Part shown: positions 45,490-52,898 of the stretch, in pieces | Numbering within the stretch: the first letter of the stretch is position 1 | How the letters are laid out: each line of letters starts with the position of its first letter | Origin: Lachnospiraceae bacterium UBA7182 | Lineage (GTDB): Bacteria; Bacillota; Clostridia; Lachnospirales; Lachnospiraceae | Length of the DNA: 59,576 bases | NCBI GenBank assembly: GCA_002491115.1 | Contig: DKVI01000007.1 | Location: 1 to 59,576 of the forward strand | Direction: 5' to 3' | Translations under genes and position numbers: made by a program | Notes under the pieces: generated by a model | What the model was told of the DNA's origin: nothing | The model's input: only the letters and a program-made list of their open reading frames with translations | The model's database searches: none

Positions 45490-46853
45490 TGATGAAAGAT
45501 CTGGCGGAAAAATTTCCGATCTTAAAAGAAATGCAGAAAGGGAGGGAGGTTGTCTGGATCAATCCGGATAAAGTTCCCTTTGACGAGAGCATCAAGGACT
45601 GTGAATTGTCCATAAAAGATATAGAGGACGCGCAGGCACGCCTACAGCGGTTCGCCCCGTTTATTATGAGATGCTTTCCGGAGACCAGGGACAAAGGGGG
45701 TCTCATTGAGTCCACCCTGACAGATATTCCTTCCATGAAGGAAAGGATAGATCAGAAATACGGCAGTGGTCTGGAAGGAAGGCTGTTATTAAAACAGGAC
45801 AGCCATCTTGCCATTGCCGGTTCCGTAAAGGCCAGGGGCGGGATTTATGAGGTGTTAAAACACACAGAGGACCTGGCCGTGGCACAGGGGATGCTCTCGA
45901 CAGAAGATGATTACGCCTGCCTGGCGGAACAGAAGTTCCGGAAATTTTTTGAGCAGTATACGGTGCAGGTAGGCTCTACCGGTAACCTTGGCATGAGCAT
46001 CGGGGTCATGAGCGCGGCGATAGGCTATCAGGTGATCGTCCATATGTCAGCCGACGCAAAACAGTGGAAAAAGGATCTGTTAAGAAGCCGGGGCGTGACG
46101 GTCCTGGAATACGAATCCGATTACAGCGAGGCGGTGAAACATGGAAGGCGACTGTCGGATGAAGATCCCAAAAGTTATTTTGTAGATGATGAAAATTCCA
46201 GAACGCTTTTTCTGGGCTATGCGGTGGCGGCAAAGCGTTTGACGGCGCAGTTGGAGGAAAGGAAAATTACAGTTGACAGAGATCATCCGTTGTTCGTATA
46301 CATTCCATGCGGAGTGGGCGGGGCGCCCGGCGGGATCACTTTTGGATTAAAGCATATATTCGGCGATCATGTACACTGCTTTTTTGTAGAGCCTGCCCAG
46401 GCGCCCTGTATGCTGACAGGGATGGTAACAGGGCTTCATAACAGGATTTCCGTCCAGGAGATCGGGCTTTCGGGCAGGACCCATGCAGACGGGCTGGCGG
46501 TGGGAAGGCCGTCCGGATTTGTGGGAAATGTGATGACGCCTATGTTAAGCGGAGAATTTACCGTGCAGGACGCGAAATTGTACGATTATATGAGAGACCT
46601 TCTGGAAGCGGAAGATATCTTCCTGGAGCCCAGCGCCTGCGCTGCTTTCCAGGGCGTCATAACGATGAACCAACGCGCGGAAATAAAGAAATACCTGGAA
46701 AAACATGGCCTTACAGACAAAATGAAAGATGCCGCCCATATTGTTTGGGCTACCGGAGGAAGCCTTGTGCCGGAAGAGGTGAGAGAGGAATACAAAAATA
46801 CATATTTGGACTCCGGAGATGATGTGTATAAAATTCATCATTCAGGGGATTGA
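45489..46853 (+). CDS. dsdA: D-serine ammonia-lyase
   Basis: 454 aa. Fold type II PLP enzyme: PLP lysine K114 in 'IAGSVKARGG', phosphate loop 'GSTGNLGMSIG', and 'PCGVGGAPGG' plus 'FVEPAQAPCMLTGM' characteristic of DsdA. Converts D-serine to pyruvate and ammonia. The ATG overlaps the response regulator stop; a second ATG follows one codon later. End of the operon, terminated at 46925. Confidence 0.93.
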   Translation: MMKDLAEKFPILKEMQKGREVVWINPDKVPFDESIKDCELSIKDIEDAQARLQRFAPFIMRCFPETRDKGGLIESTLTDIPSMKERIDQKYGSGLEGRLLLKQDSHLAIAGSVKARGGIYEVLKHTEDLAVAQGMLSTEDDYACLAEQKFRKFFEQYTVQVGSTGNLGMSIGVMSAAIGYQVIVHMSADAKQWKKDLLRSRGVTVLEYESDYSEAVKHGRRLSDEDPKSYFVDDENSRTLFLGYAVAAKRLTAQLEERKITVDRDHPLFVYIPCGVGGAPGGITFGLKHIFGDHVHCFFVEPAQAPCMLTGMVTGLHNRISVQEIGLSGRTHADGLAVGRPSGFVGNVMTPMLSGEFTVQDAKLYDYMRDLLEAEDIFLEPSACAAFQGVITMNQRAEIKKYLEKHGLTDKMKDAAHIVWATGGSLVPEEVREEYKNTYLDSGDDVYKIHHSGD

Positions 46854-46887
46854 CTTTAAAATTTATATTTGGTAATATCATACTGAC

Positions 46888-46915
46888 TTGTCAGAGGACT
46901 TGTAATCCATATGAT
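46888..46915 (+). promoter_or_regulatory. Promoter ahead of MATE gene
   Basis: TTGTCA (46888-46893), 16-nt spacer, TATGAT (46910-46915). The predicted start point, near 46922, lies only a few bases before the terminator hairpin, so the hairpin would sit at the 5' end of the MATE mRNA. Confidence 0.5.
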
Positions 46916-46924
46916 TATTGAAGT

Positions 46925-46960
46925 GGGATAAGACGCAAAGTGTGTCTTATCCCTTTTTTT
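46925..46960 (+). terminator. Terminator of dsdA operon
   Basis: GGGATAAGAC (46925-46934) pairs with GTCTTATCCC (46944-46953), followed by T7. Confidence 0.9.
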
Positions 46961-46975
46961 CAGGAGGAATTTGCC

Positions 46976-48271
46976 ATGGATGCGAGAATCAAAACATTAA
47001 GCAGTTATGTGCTGCCGTCTGTCGGAGGACTGTGCGTTACCTACCTTTATAATATTGTGGACGGGATTTTTGTGGGGCAGGGAGTCGGTCCGGCGGCGTT
47101 GGGCGCTGTAAATATCGGGGTTCCGTTTATTACTTTCGTCGTTGCCGCCGCTGCTATGTTTCCCATGGGAGGTGCTACGATTACGGCAATCCGTATGGGA
47201 CGCGGGGATCAGGAAGGCGCCAATCATGCATTTATGACGGCACTGATTATGACGACATTATTAGCTGTCGGTCTGATGGCGGTTGGAATGATTTTTGCCG
47301 GGGAAATTGTCTTAATAAGCGGCGCAGATCGGCTAAGTGAAGAAATGGCGCATATGGCAGCCGAGTATTTGTTTTATTATTCGGCTTTTTCTGTTCCGAT
47401 GCTGATGAGTACCTGCCTCTCTGTATTTGTAAGAAATGACGGTTCTCCGGCATTGGCGTTTGCGGGGATGTGTATTGGCGCACTGTCCAATATTTTTCTT
47501 GACTGGCTTTTTATCTTTCCGCTGCAGAAAGGGATCGTCGGCGCCGCAATCGCGTCCGGATTGGGCCAGGTGTTTTCTGTGATCGTGCTGCTTTCCCATT
47601 TTTTCCTGAAAAAGGGAGCTTTAAGAATCAAAAGATTTTCTGTGAAGTTTTCGCTGGCAGGCAAAGTTTGTAAGCGCGGTCTTCCGGAGGCGGCTTCCCA
47701 GTTGACTACACCGGTTACAGCGTTATGCTATAATATTATGCTTGCTTCGTTAGCAGGGGATATGGGTATTTCTACATTCAGTGTATTAAGCTTTATCTTT
47801 TCACTGGCAAATGCGGTTCTTTCCGGCGTGGCCCAGGGACTACAGCCGCTGTGGGGCAGAAGATTTGGCGAACAGGATGAAAAAGAGATGAAATTTTATT
47901 TCAAATCAGGCATGATTCTTAATTTTATTTTATCGACAGGTATTTATGCAGTATTAGTTGCCTTTGCGCCTCTGGCAATCCGCGTATTTAGTAAAGATGA
48001 CCGGCTTGTGGAAGCGGGTGCTGCCGCTCTGCCGGTCTTCGCGCTGTCGTTTATACCGATGGCATGGAATCTGATTTTCACGGCCTATCTGTTTTCGACA
48101 AAACGTACAAAACAGGCCAATGTGATCGCCGTCAGCCGGGGGATTGTAATAAAAGCCGCCGCAATCTTTCTGATGCCGGTTTTATTCGGGAGTGAAGCCA
48201 TATGGGCGGCGCCCGCAGTTGCTGAAGTATTTACCTTACTTCTTGCGGGTGTCATCCTGGCATTGGGCTAA
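46976..48271 (+). CDS. MATE family efflux transporter
   Basis: 431 aa from ATG 46976, with CAGGAGGAAT upstream; in-frame codons before it lie in the terminator. 'SVGGLCVTYLYNIVDGIFVG' and 'RNDGSPALAFAGM' are typical. Twelve hydrophobic segments. Only distantly related to the MATE protein at 154. Substrate unknown. It is convergent with the small gene at 48278. Confidence 0.92.
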   Translation: MDARIKTLSSYVLPSVGGLCVTYLYNIVDGIFVGQGVGPAALGAVNIGVPFITFVVAAAAMFPMGGATITAIRMGRGDQEGANHAFMTALIMTTLLAVGLMAVGMIFAGEIVLISGADRLSEEMAHMAAEYLFYYSAFSVPMLMSTCLSVFVRNDGSPALAFAGMCIGALSNIFLDWLFIFPLQKGIVGAAIASGLGQVFSVIVLLSHFFLKKGALRIKRFSVKFSLAGKVCKRGLPEAASQLTTPVTALCYNIMLASLAGDMGISTFSVLSFIFSLANAVLSGVAQGLQPLWGRRFGEQDEKEMKFYFKSGMILNFILSTGIYAVLVAFAPLAIRVFSKDDRLVEAGAAALPVFALSFIPMAWNLIFTAYLFSTKRTKQANVIAVSRGIVIKAAAIFLMPVLFGSEAIWAAPAVAEVFTLLLAGVILALG

Positions 48272-48277
48272 AATAAT

Positions 48278-48589
48278 TTACCGAAGATTAATCACCCACC
48301 GGTTTTCTGACTGATAATAGATCAGCCATACCCTTACACTTTGGTCATGCAGTACGATCGTGCAGTCATATTCAATGGAGGGAACCCCGGCATACCTCTT
48401 CTTTTCCTGGGAATGCACGGTAATCTCCCGGATTGTCTGTATTTCTCCATTTTCATCCTGTATTTTTAACATCAATGGCATTACTTTCCCGGTGCTGGTA
48501 AACCAGCACTGGCAGCCAATTCTTTTCTGCGTTCCTCTGACGCTGCCTGCATCTGCGCCGGAAGAATTTATACCGATTCCAAATGCCAC
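48278..48589 (-). CDS. Conserved small protein linked to Y-family polymerase
   Basis: 103 aa from GTG 48589, with AGGAGG upstream, 19 nt after the polymerase stop, so it is the second gene of the SOS operon. Begins 'MAFGIGINSSGADAGSVRGT' and has a beta-rich remainder ('VWLIYYQSENRWVINLR'). Family not recognised. The operon position suggests an accessory role in lesion bypass or its regulation. Confidence 0.7.
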   Translation of the reverse strand: MAFGIGINSSGADAGSVRGTQKRIGCQCWFTSTGKVMPLMLKIQDENGEIQTIREITVHSQEKKRYAGVPSIEYDCTIVLHDQSVRVWLIYYQSENRWVINLR

Positions 48590-48608
48590 TGTCCGGGTTC
48601 CTCCTTTT

Positions 48609-49871
48609 CTATCGGATCATTATCCGGTCATAGTCTACAGACCGCTTTTCTCTTGATATCCCTCCGCTCATATGGTCAATGGGCTGTTTCAGAAATGCGG
48701 CGCGCATCACTGCATCAGTCCCAAAGCGCCGCCTTATCTCATCCACTGTCTGATCCATTTTGGACAGTTTCTCATAATCAATCTCATCAAACAGATTCAA
48801 CTGTCTGCCGGAATCCGCCCCGCCTGCTTTCCCCGTATGCACACCCAGATGGCGGATGGGTCTTCCATTCCAAAGCTCCCGGAACAGACTGCAGGCAGCT
48901 CCATAGATTTCCAGTGTCAGATCCGTGGGGCCTGGCAGAGCTTTCTGATGGGATACATAAGACAGGTCCGAATACCGGATTCCTACAGATATCACACGGA
49001 TCTGTACCCGGTCAGAACGCAGGCGGTTTCCCACCGTTTCGGAAAGAGCCAGGAGTACCCTTTCCGCCGTCTTGGCATCTGTCACATCATAAGGCGTTGT
49101 TGTGCTGTTCCCATAGCCCTTATTTGCCGGGGGCTGCGCAAGCACCAGGGAAAGGTCGATCCCGTTGGCAAATCCCCATATGACCGCTCCCTGCTTCTTC
49201 AGTATCTTCTTCAGCCACGCCGGATCTGTGCTTGCCAGTTCCCCAATGGTGCGGATTCCCATGGATAACAGCTTTGCAGCCGTGGCACGCCCCACAAAGA
49301 ACAGGTCGGAGACGGGCAGCGGCCACATCTTTTGTTTTATTTCTTCGGGATACAGGGTATGCATCCGGTCCGGCTTCTGAAAGTCTGACGCCATCTTTGC
49401 AAGCAGCTTATTGGTGGATATGCCGATATTGACCGTAAATCCCAGTTCCTTCCGGACACGGTCTTTGATCTGCACTGCCGTTTCTTCCGGTGTCCCGAAC
49501 AGGCGGCAGCTTGCACTCATATCCACAAACGCCTCGTCAATACTGTACTGCTCCACGACGTCGGAATATTCCCGCAGGATTTCCATAAAGGCTTTGGAAC
49601 ACTGTTCATACAGGCTGTAGTTGGGTGGAACCAGCACCAGATCCGGGCATTTTCTCTTCGCTTCCGGAATGGATTCTCCTGTTTTAATTCCATATTGTTT
49701 AGCCGGAATGGATTTTGCCAGTATGATCCCATGCCGCAGGGCAATATCTCCTCCTACTGCAGAGGCAATCTCTCTTAGATCCTCTTTTCCGCCCTTGTGC
49801 GCCAGACGATAAACAGCCTCCCAGGAAAGAAAGGCTGAATTGACATCTATATGAAAAATGATATTTTTCAA
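48609..49871 (-). CDS. Y-family DNA polymerase (DinB/UmuC type)
   Basis: 420 aa. The start is placed at TTG 49871: AGGAGG is at 49883-49888, whereas ATG codons at 49898 and 49910 lie in the promoter and LexA box. Catalytic motifs: 'FHIDVNSAFLSWE' (metal Asp), 'YSIDEAFVD' (Asp-Glu). 'NIGISTNKLLAKMAS', helix-hairpin-helix 'VGRATAAKLLSMGI', little-finger domain, and a clamp-binding 'RQLNLFD' near the C-terminus. Performs translesion synthesis in the SOS response. Confidence 0.92.
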   Translation of the reverse strand: MKNIIFHIDVNSAFLSWEAVYRLAHKGGKEDLREIASAVGGDIALRHGIILAKSIPAKQYGIKTGESIPEAKRKCPDLVLVPPNYSLYEQCSKAFMEILREYSDVVEQYSIDEAFVDMSASCRLFGTPEETAVQIKDRVRKELGFTVNIGISTNKLLAKMASDFQKPDRMHTLYPEEIKQKMWPLPVSDLFFVGRATAAKLLSMGIRTIGELASTDPAWLKKILKKQGAVIWGFANGIDLSLVLAQPPANKGYGNSTTTPYDVTDAKTAERVLLALSETVGNRLRSDRVQIRVISVGIRYSDLSYVSHQKALPGPTDLTLEIYGAACSLFRELWNGRPIRHLGVHTGKAGGADSGRQLNLFDEIDYEKLSKMDQTVDEIRRRFGTDAVMRAAFLKQPIDHMSGGISREKRSVDYDRIMIR

Positions 49872-49896
49872 ACGTGTGTTCACCTCCTGCGTATTC

Positions 49897-49925
49897 ATTG
49901 TAGTAAACATACGTTCTCATTGCAA
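49897..49925 (-). promoter_or_regulatory. LexA-controlled promoter of Y-family polymerase
   Basis: On the minus strand TTGCAA (49925-49920), a 17-nt spacer and TACAAT (49902-49897). GAACGTATGTTT (49916-49905) fills the spacer and matches the Gram-positive LexA box GAAC-N4-GTTY. Direct evidence that the gene is SOS-repressed. Confidence 0.85.
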
Positions 49926-49931
49926 GCGGTA

Positions 49932-49960
49932 ATATCTGTTAATTGAACCGTTTTTATCTG
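49932..49960. repeat. 29-bp direct repeat, copy 1
   Basis: ATATCTGTTAAT, then GAACCGTTTTTATC after one variable base. Same orientation as the copy at 51582-51610; 27 of 29 positions agree. The two copies bracket the toxin-antitoxin genes at 50045-51415. Confidence 0.85.
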
Positions 49961-49994
49961 TCCTCACAAATCAGTAATTTAATCAACAAAATCA

Positions 49995-50023
49995 TTGATT
50001 CTTTTACTGATATTTCATATACT
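49995..50023 (+). promoter_or_regulatory. Promoter of first TA module
   Basis: TTGATT (49995-50000), 17-nt spacer, TATACT (50018-50023). ATCAA-N8-TTGAT (49982-49999) overlaps the -35 and is a likely operator for the antitoxin. Confidence 0.65.
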
Positions 50024-50044
50024 GTAATAAACGAGGTGATGTTT

Positions 50045-50368
50045 ATGAGCTCTATCAGAAGCGCAATCGAAAACACAATTCCTATTTCTCTGTTCAACCG
50101 TGGTCTGGCAGGTAAAATTTTTGATGAAGTAAAGCGTTATGGGGCAAAAGTTGTCATGAAAAACAACACACCGGAATGTGTCCTTCTCTCCCCGGATGAA
50201 TATATCCGGCTTTTAGATGAAGTCAATGACGCGCGTCTTCTAGCTTCTGCTGCAGAGCGTATATCTCATTTTAATCCCGCCACCTTAATCTCCCAGGAAC
50301 AGGTGGATCAGGAACTGGGTTTCACTCCGTCTGATTATGAAAACACGGACGATATTGAATTTGAATGA
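50045..50368 (+). CDS. Phd/YefM family antitoxin
   Basis: 107 aa from ATG 50045 (GAGG 8 nt upstream). N-terminal Phd fold ('IPISLFNRGLAGKIFDEVK', 'VVMKNNTPECVLLSPDEYIRLL') and an acidic, probably disordered tail that would cover the toxin. Overlaps the toxin remnant by 4 nt (ATGA). Because the toxin is internally deleted, it now lacks a functional partner and may only regulate its own promoter. Confidence 0.88.
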   Translation: MSSIRSAIENTIPISLFNRGLAGKIFDEVKRYGAKVVMKNNTPECVLLSPDEYIRLLDEVNDARLLASAAERISHFNPATLISQEQVDQELGFTPSDYENTDDIEFE

Positions 50369-50541
50369 GTTGGGATGTAAAATACCTTCCGGAAGCGCTG
50401 GATGATCTTCGGAAGCTGGATGGAAGCCAAAAAATCCTCATCCGCAAGGTGGTAATCGTCATAGGTGCGCGCGAAGATGAACAAGTGTATGAAATTGCTC
50501 AAAAGAGGATTTCCAAGCACAATTCGCCTGCAAAGACCTGA
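50365..50541 (+). pseudogene. RelE-type toxin with in-frame internal deletion
   Basis: 58-codon frame. Residues 1-29 'MSWDVKYLPEALDDLRKLDG' etc. match the N-terminus of RelE toxins, and residues 30-51 'VIVIGAREDEQVYEIAQKRI' match the C-terminal part, but about 45 central residues are missing. The last 7 codons come from the adjoining SRAP relic. Catalytic and core residues of the middle strands are lost, so it should not be toxic. Confidence 0.85.
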
Positions 50542-50624
50542 CATGAACAGAATGGTCATTTTCTTTATCTTACTACTTATTCTGCCCTGTCTCAAGCAGG
50601 CAGATACCTTTAGGCGTATTTATC
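50525..50624 (-). pseudogene. Relic of a second SRAP gene copy
   Basis: 50525-50559 is 32/35 identical to SRAP codons at 51853-51887 (MSILFMAGFCRR there, MTILFMSGLCRR here). It is joined directly to 50559-50624, which matches the region upstream of the SRAP start (52276-52341). So most of the 5' half of a SRAP copy has been deleted. Confidence 0.8.
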
Positions 50625-50641
50625 AAAAGGATTCAGATATC

Positions 50642-50670
50642 TTGACGTATGATAGAAAAAAAGATAAAAT
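50642..50670 (+). promoter_or_regulatory. Promoter of AbrB-RelE module
   Basis: TTGACG (50642-50647), 17-nt spacer, TAAAAT (50665-50670). Confidence 0.65.
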
Positions 50671-50741
50671 AATCTTGGAAACCAGGAAACAAAGAATAGT
50701 ATTTCTTTGATTTGCATACGATAGAAGAGGAGAATATAGTG

Positions 50742-51122
50742 GTGTCAGCAATAATGGCGAAAGGCAGTGTCCCTATGGAAACGAAAAAATTGAGTATTTC
50801 TGCAAAGCGGCAGATAACAATTCCGCAGAAATTTTTTACCATGCTGGGTTTCGATAAAGAGGCAGAATGTACCGTGCGCGGAAATGAATTGGTGATTCGT
50901 CCTGCCAGAACCAATACAGGAGGAGAGTTTGCGGAACAGATTCTGGCGGACTTAATTGCCGGAGGATATAGCGGCAATGATCTTCTGGAGCATTTTAAAA
51001 AGGCCCAGAGACAGGTACGTCCTGCCGTGGAAGCAATGCTTGCGGAAGCAAAGCAGGTTGCATCTTCAGAATCTGGTTATATTTCCTATGAAGAAGTTTT
51101 TGGAACGGAGGAAGAAAATTGA
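50742..51122 (+). CDS. AbrB/MazE/SpoVT-fold antitoxin
   Basis: 126 aa from GTG 50742, 9 nt after GAGGAG; ATG codons at 50754 and 50775 are in frame but lack good ribosome sites. Swapped-hairpin AbrB domain 'TKKLSISAKRQITIPQKFF' and 'GNELVIRPAR', then a helical tail with 'ISYEEVFG' for toxin binding. The stop overlaps the toxin TTG start. Confidence 0.88.
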   Translation: MSAIMAKGSVPMETKKLSISAKRQITIPQKFFTMLGFDKEAECTVRGNELVIRPARTNTGGEFAEQILADLIAGGYSGNDLLEHFKKAQRQVRPAVEAMLAEAKQVASSESGYISYEEVFGTEEEN

Positions 51123-51415
51123 CAGAGGTACGCTTTCTTCCGCCTGCAGCGAAATTTATCAAAAAACTGAAGGATAAGAAATTGAAGATGCTGTATCAGG
51201 AAGCGATTGATAAGATAAGAGAGGACCACACAGTCGGAGAAGCCAAAACCGGAGATTTGTCCGGGGTGTATGGGTATGATATTTATTACAATAAAACGAA
51301 TTATGAGCTGGCATATACAGTAGAGTATATGGAGAATAAAGTGATTGTTGTGATTATGGCTGGAACCAGGGAGAACTTTTATGATCAACTGAAGCAGTAT
51401 ATGAGGAAAACTTAG
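51119..51415 (+). CDS. RelE/ParE-family toxin
   Basis: 98 aa from TTG 51119 (ACGGAGGAAGAAAA upstream). 'VRFLPPAAKFIKKLKDKKLK', 'LSGVYGYDIYYNKTNYELAY' and 'VVIMAGTRENFYDQL' fit the RelE/ParE fold. Type II toxin, either a ribosome-dependent mRNase or a gyrase poison. Paired with the AbrB-type antitoxin, a less usual combination than Phd or RelB. Confidence 0.85.
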   Translation: MTEVRFLPPAAKFIKKLKDKKLKMLYQEAIDKIREDHTVGEAKTGDLSGVYGYDIYYNKTNYELAYTVEYMENKVIVVIMAGTRENFYDQLKQYMRKT

Positions 51416-51581
51416 GTGGGATTTCTGTTTTCCCGCAAAGCAGAAAACGATATGGAACTGGACACTGTGGAACTTAAGCAGATTCTGCTTCGGGATCACA
51501 CGATTTTGACGATGGAGGAATTTGCAGGACAAAGCTTGAAAATATCAGCCATCCTGTACTGAAGCAGACCGCAGAATACAT

Positions 51582-51610
51582 ATATCTGTTAATCGAACCG
51601 TTTTTATCCG
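51582..51610. repeat. 29-bp direct repeat, copy 2
   Basis: Second copy of the repeat at 49932-49960, two mismatches, same orientation, located just beyond the SRAP 3' end. Confidence 0.85.
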
Positions 51611-51647
51611 GCAAATGCATAAGTCGGCTTATTGTAGTAAATCTTCT

Positions 51648-52253
51648 TCAGAACAGGCTCAACTGTTCATAATCTGTTTTTCGTTCCAACAGACAGGGGG
51701 TTTTATGCAGGAAGTCTTCTGTCCTGGTATCACAGAACATCCATTCCGCTATTTCCTGCCGCTCCAGAATCAGCGGCATCCGGTCATGCACAGGCTCCAT
51801 GGAAGCGTTTGCTGCAGTCGTAAGGATCACAAAATGCTCCCCGTCTTCATACCGCCTGCAAAAACCTGCCATGAACAGAATGGACATATCGTTCCTGCAA
51901 AATGTACTTTTCTCCTTTCTGGGATTCCATTCGTAGAACCAGGCGGCCGGGATTACGATACGCCTGTGAAAGAGGCTGTTTTGAAACATTGGCTTTTTCA
52001 GGGCAGATTCGCACCTGGCGTTAAAGATCAGTTTTTTCCCTTCAAGGCCGGGAAAGCCCCAGTGTTGCCATCCGCAGCATATGGAACCATCTTTTCCAAA
52101 CAATACCGGCGCATCTTTTCCCGGATAGATATCTCCTGCTGCGATTCTTCTTACTGCCTGTAATGATTCCTGCCTTTTCCTTTCGTCCATCTGCCGGATC
52201 ATCTTTTCAATCTCCCTGGCCGTCTCGTCATCCACATAATATCTTCCGCACAT
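51648..52253 (-). CDS. SOS response-associated peptidase (SRAP/YedK/HMCES)
   Basis: 201 aa from ATG 52253 (AGGGGAGG upstream), which exposes the essential Cys2 after Met removal ('MCGRYY'). 'FNARCES', 'RRIVIPAAWFYEW' (Glu) and 'EPVHDRMPLIL' (His) complete the active site that crosslinks to abasic sites in single-stranded DNA. The C-terminal QLSLF resembles a sliding-clamp motif. Belongs functionally with the Y-family polymerase 1.7 kb away; the TA genes now lie between them. Confidence 0.92.
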   Translation of the reverse strand: MCGRYYVDDETAREIEKMIRQMDERKRQESLQAVRRIAAGDIYPGKDAPVLFGKDGSICCGWQHWGFPGLEGKKLIFNARCESALKKPMFQNSLFHRRIVIPAAWFYEWNPRKEKSTFCRNDMSILFMAGFCRRYEDGEHFVILTTAANASMEPVHDRMPLILERQEIAEWMFCDTRTEDFLHKTPCLLERKTDYEQLSLF

Positions 52254-52341
52254 AAAACCTCCCCTGAACAATTTTCCTTTATCTTACCACTTATTCTGCC
52301 CTGCCTCAAGCAGACAGATACATTTAAGCGTATTTATCGTT
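52254..52341. repeat. SRAP-upstream block, reference copy
   Basis: AAAACCTCCCCTGAA followed by TTTATCTTACCACTTATTC and onward. Related blocks are at 50559-50624 and 52817-52880. Contains the SRAP ribosome site. Confidence 0.7.
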
Positions 52342-52366
52342 ACTTTTCATACCCACGCCAAATTTA
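52340..52366. repeat. 27-bp repeat flanking type I TA, left copy
   Basis: TTACTTTTCATACCCACGCC and adjoining bases; direct copy at 52754-52781 with two or three changes. The pair brackets the convergent toxin/antisense locus. Confidence 0.7.
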
Positions 52367-52435
52367 GGAATAAAATTAAATTTTCGGGTGTATATTGCAA
52401 TCCGTTTTTGCGTATGCTATAATGCCTGTAGGCAA

Positions 52436-52462
52436 AAGGACCATAGCATCCATGGATTGCAC
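52436..52462. repeat. Direct repeat A of type I TA
   Basis: AAGGACCATAGCAT followed by CCATGGATTGCAC. Copy B at 52619-52647 reads AAGGACCATAGCAT then TTCCATAAATCGCAC. Same strand, 183 nt apart, one in each convergent transcript. Confidence 0.8.
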
Positions 52463-52470
52463 AAAAGGAC

Positions 52471-52507
52471 GAACCCCCGAAAGTATTGTGAGTACTTCCG
52501 GGGGTTC
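52471..52507. terminator. Shared bidirectional terminator
   Basis: GAACCCCCG (52471-52479) pairs with CGGGGGTTC (52499-52507); inner AAGTA/TACTT extends it past one mismatch. T-rich tracts on both strands. Ends both convergent RNAs. Confidence 0.8.
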
Positions 52508-52551
52508 TCCTTCTTTTACGGAGAAGTCAACCGTTTGGGCCGGGTTACCAT

Positions 52552-52638
52552 CTATTCATCTTCGTCCAACCACTTGCACAGGTAGTAGGCAACTACGCTG
52601 GCCAATACGGAGATGATGAAGGACCATAGCATTTCCAT
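52552..52638 (-). CDS. Small hydrophobic toxin of a par/Fst-like type I system
   Basis: 28 aa, MEMLWSFIISVLASVVAYYL then a short charged tail (C-K-W-L-D-E-D-E). One membrane helix plus acidic end, as in Fst-type toxins. Ribosome site GGAAGGGGGTG precedes ATG 52638. The start codon lies in repeat B, where the antisense RNA can pair. Expected to damage the membrane if overproduced. Confidence 0.7.
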   Translation of the reverse strand: MEMLWSFIISVLASVVAYYLCKWLDEDE

Positions 52639-52647
52639 AAATCGCAC
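52619..52647. repeat. Direct repeat B of type I TA
   Basis: Covers the ribosome site edge and first codons of the toxin on the minus strand; partner of repeat A. Confidence 0.8.
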
Positions 52648-52685
52648 CCCCTTCCTGTCACCAGTATCGGGGCGGTAACAGGAAA

Positions 52686-52714
52686 AGTATAGCACGGCTT
52701 GGTGATTTAAACAA
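52686..52714 (-). promoter_or_regulatory. Promoter of type I toxin mRNA
   Basis: Minus strand TTGTTT (52714-52709), 17-nt spacer, TATACT (52691-52686) with an extended TG. Start near 52680 would give an RNA of about 210-220 nt ending at the shared hairpin. Confidence 0.65.
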
Positions 52715-52753
52715 GAATTACGTGGAAATATGTCGTTTCCGACCACAGATTTC

Positions 52754-52781
52754 ATTACTTTTCACACCCACGCCAGATTTA
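52754..52781. repeat. 27-bp repeat flanking type I TA, right copy
   Basis: TTACTTTTCACACCCACGCC and adjoining bases; see left copy at 52340. Confidence 0.7.
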
Positions 52782-52816
52782 TGCATAATGATGAAATTGA
52801 AAATATTTTAATCCAC

Positions 52817-52880
52817 AAAAACCTCCCCTGAAAAATTTTTTTTATCTTACTACTTATTCTGCCCTGTCTCAAGCAGGCAG
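52817..52880. repeat. SRAP-upstream block, extra copy
   Basis: AAAACCTCCCCTGAA then TTTATCTTACTACTTATTC, like 52254-52318, but no SRAP reading frame follows on its left side. Confidence 0.75.
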
Positions 52881-52898
52881 CTAAAATTTATTGGTGTT

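Larger units (their letters stand above)
52395..52520 (+). ncRNA. Predicted antisense antitoxin RNA (RNA II-like)
   Basis: TTGCAA (52395-52400), 17-nt spacer and an extended -10, TGCTATAAT (52415-52423), would start an RNA near 52430. It contains repeat A (52436-52462), complementary with few mismatches to the start region of the toxin mRNA made from the opposite strand, and ends at the shared hairpin 52471-52507. Predicted size about 80-90 nt. Matches the role of RNA II in par/Fst loci. Confidence 0.65.

Noticed and set aside
51452..51562. 36-codon frame ending 'FAGQSLKISAILY'
   Set aside because: Looks like decayed coding sequence but too short and no ribosome site to call.
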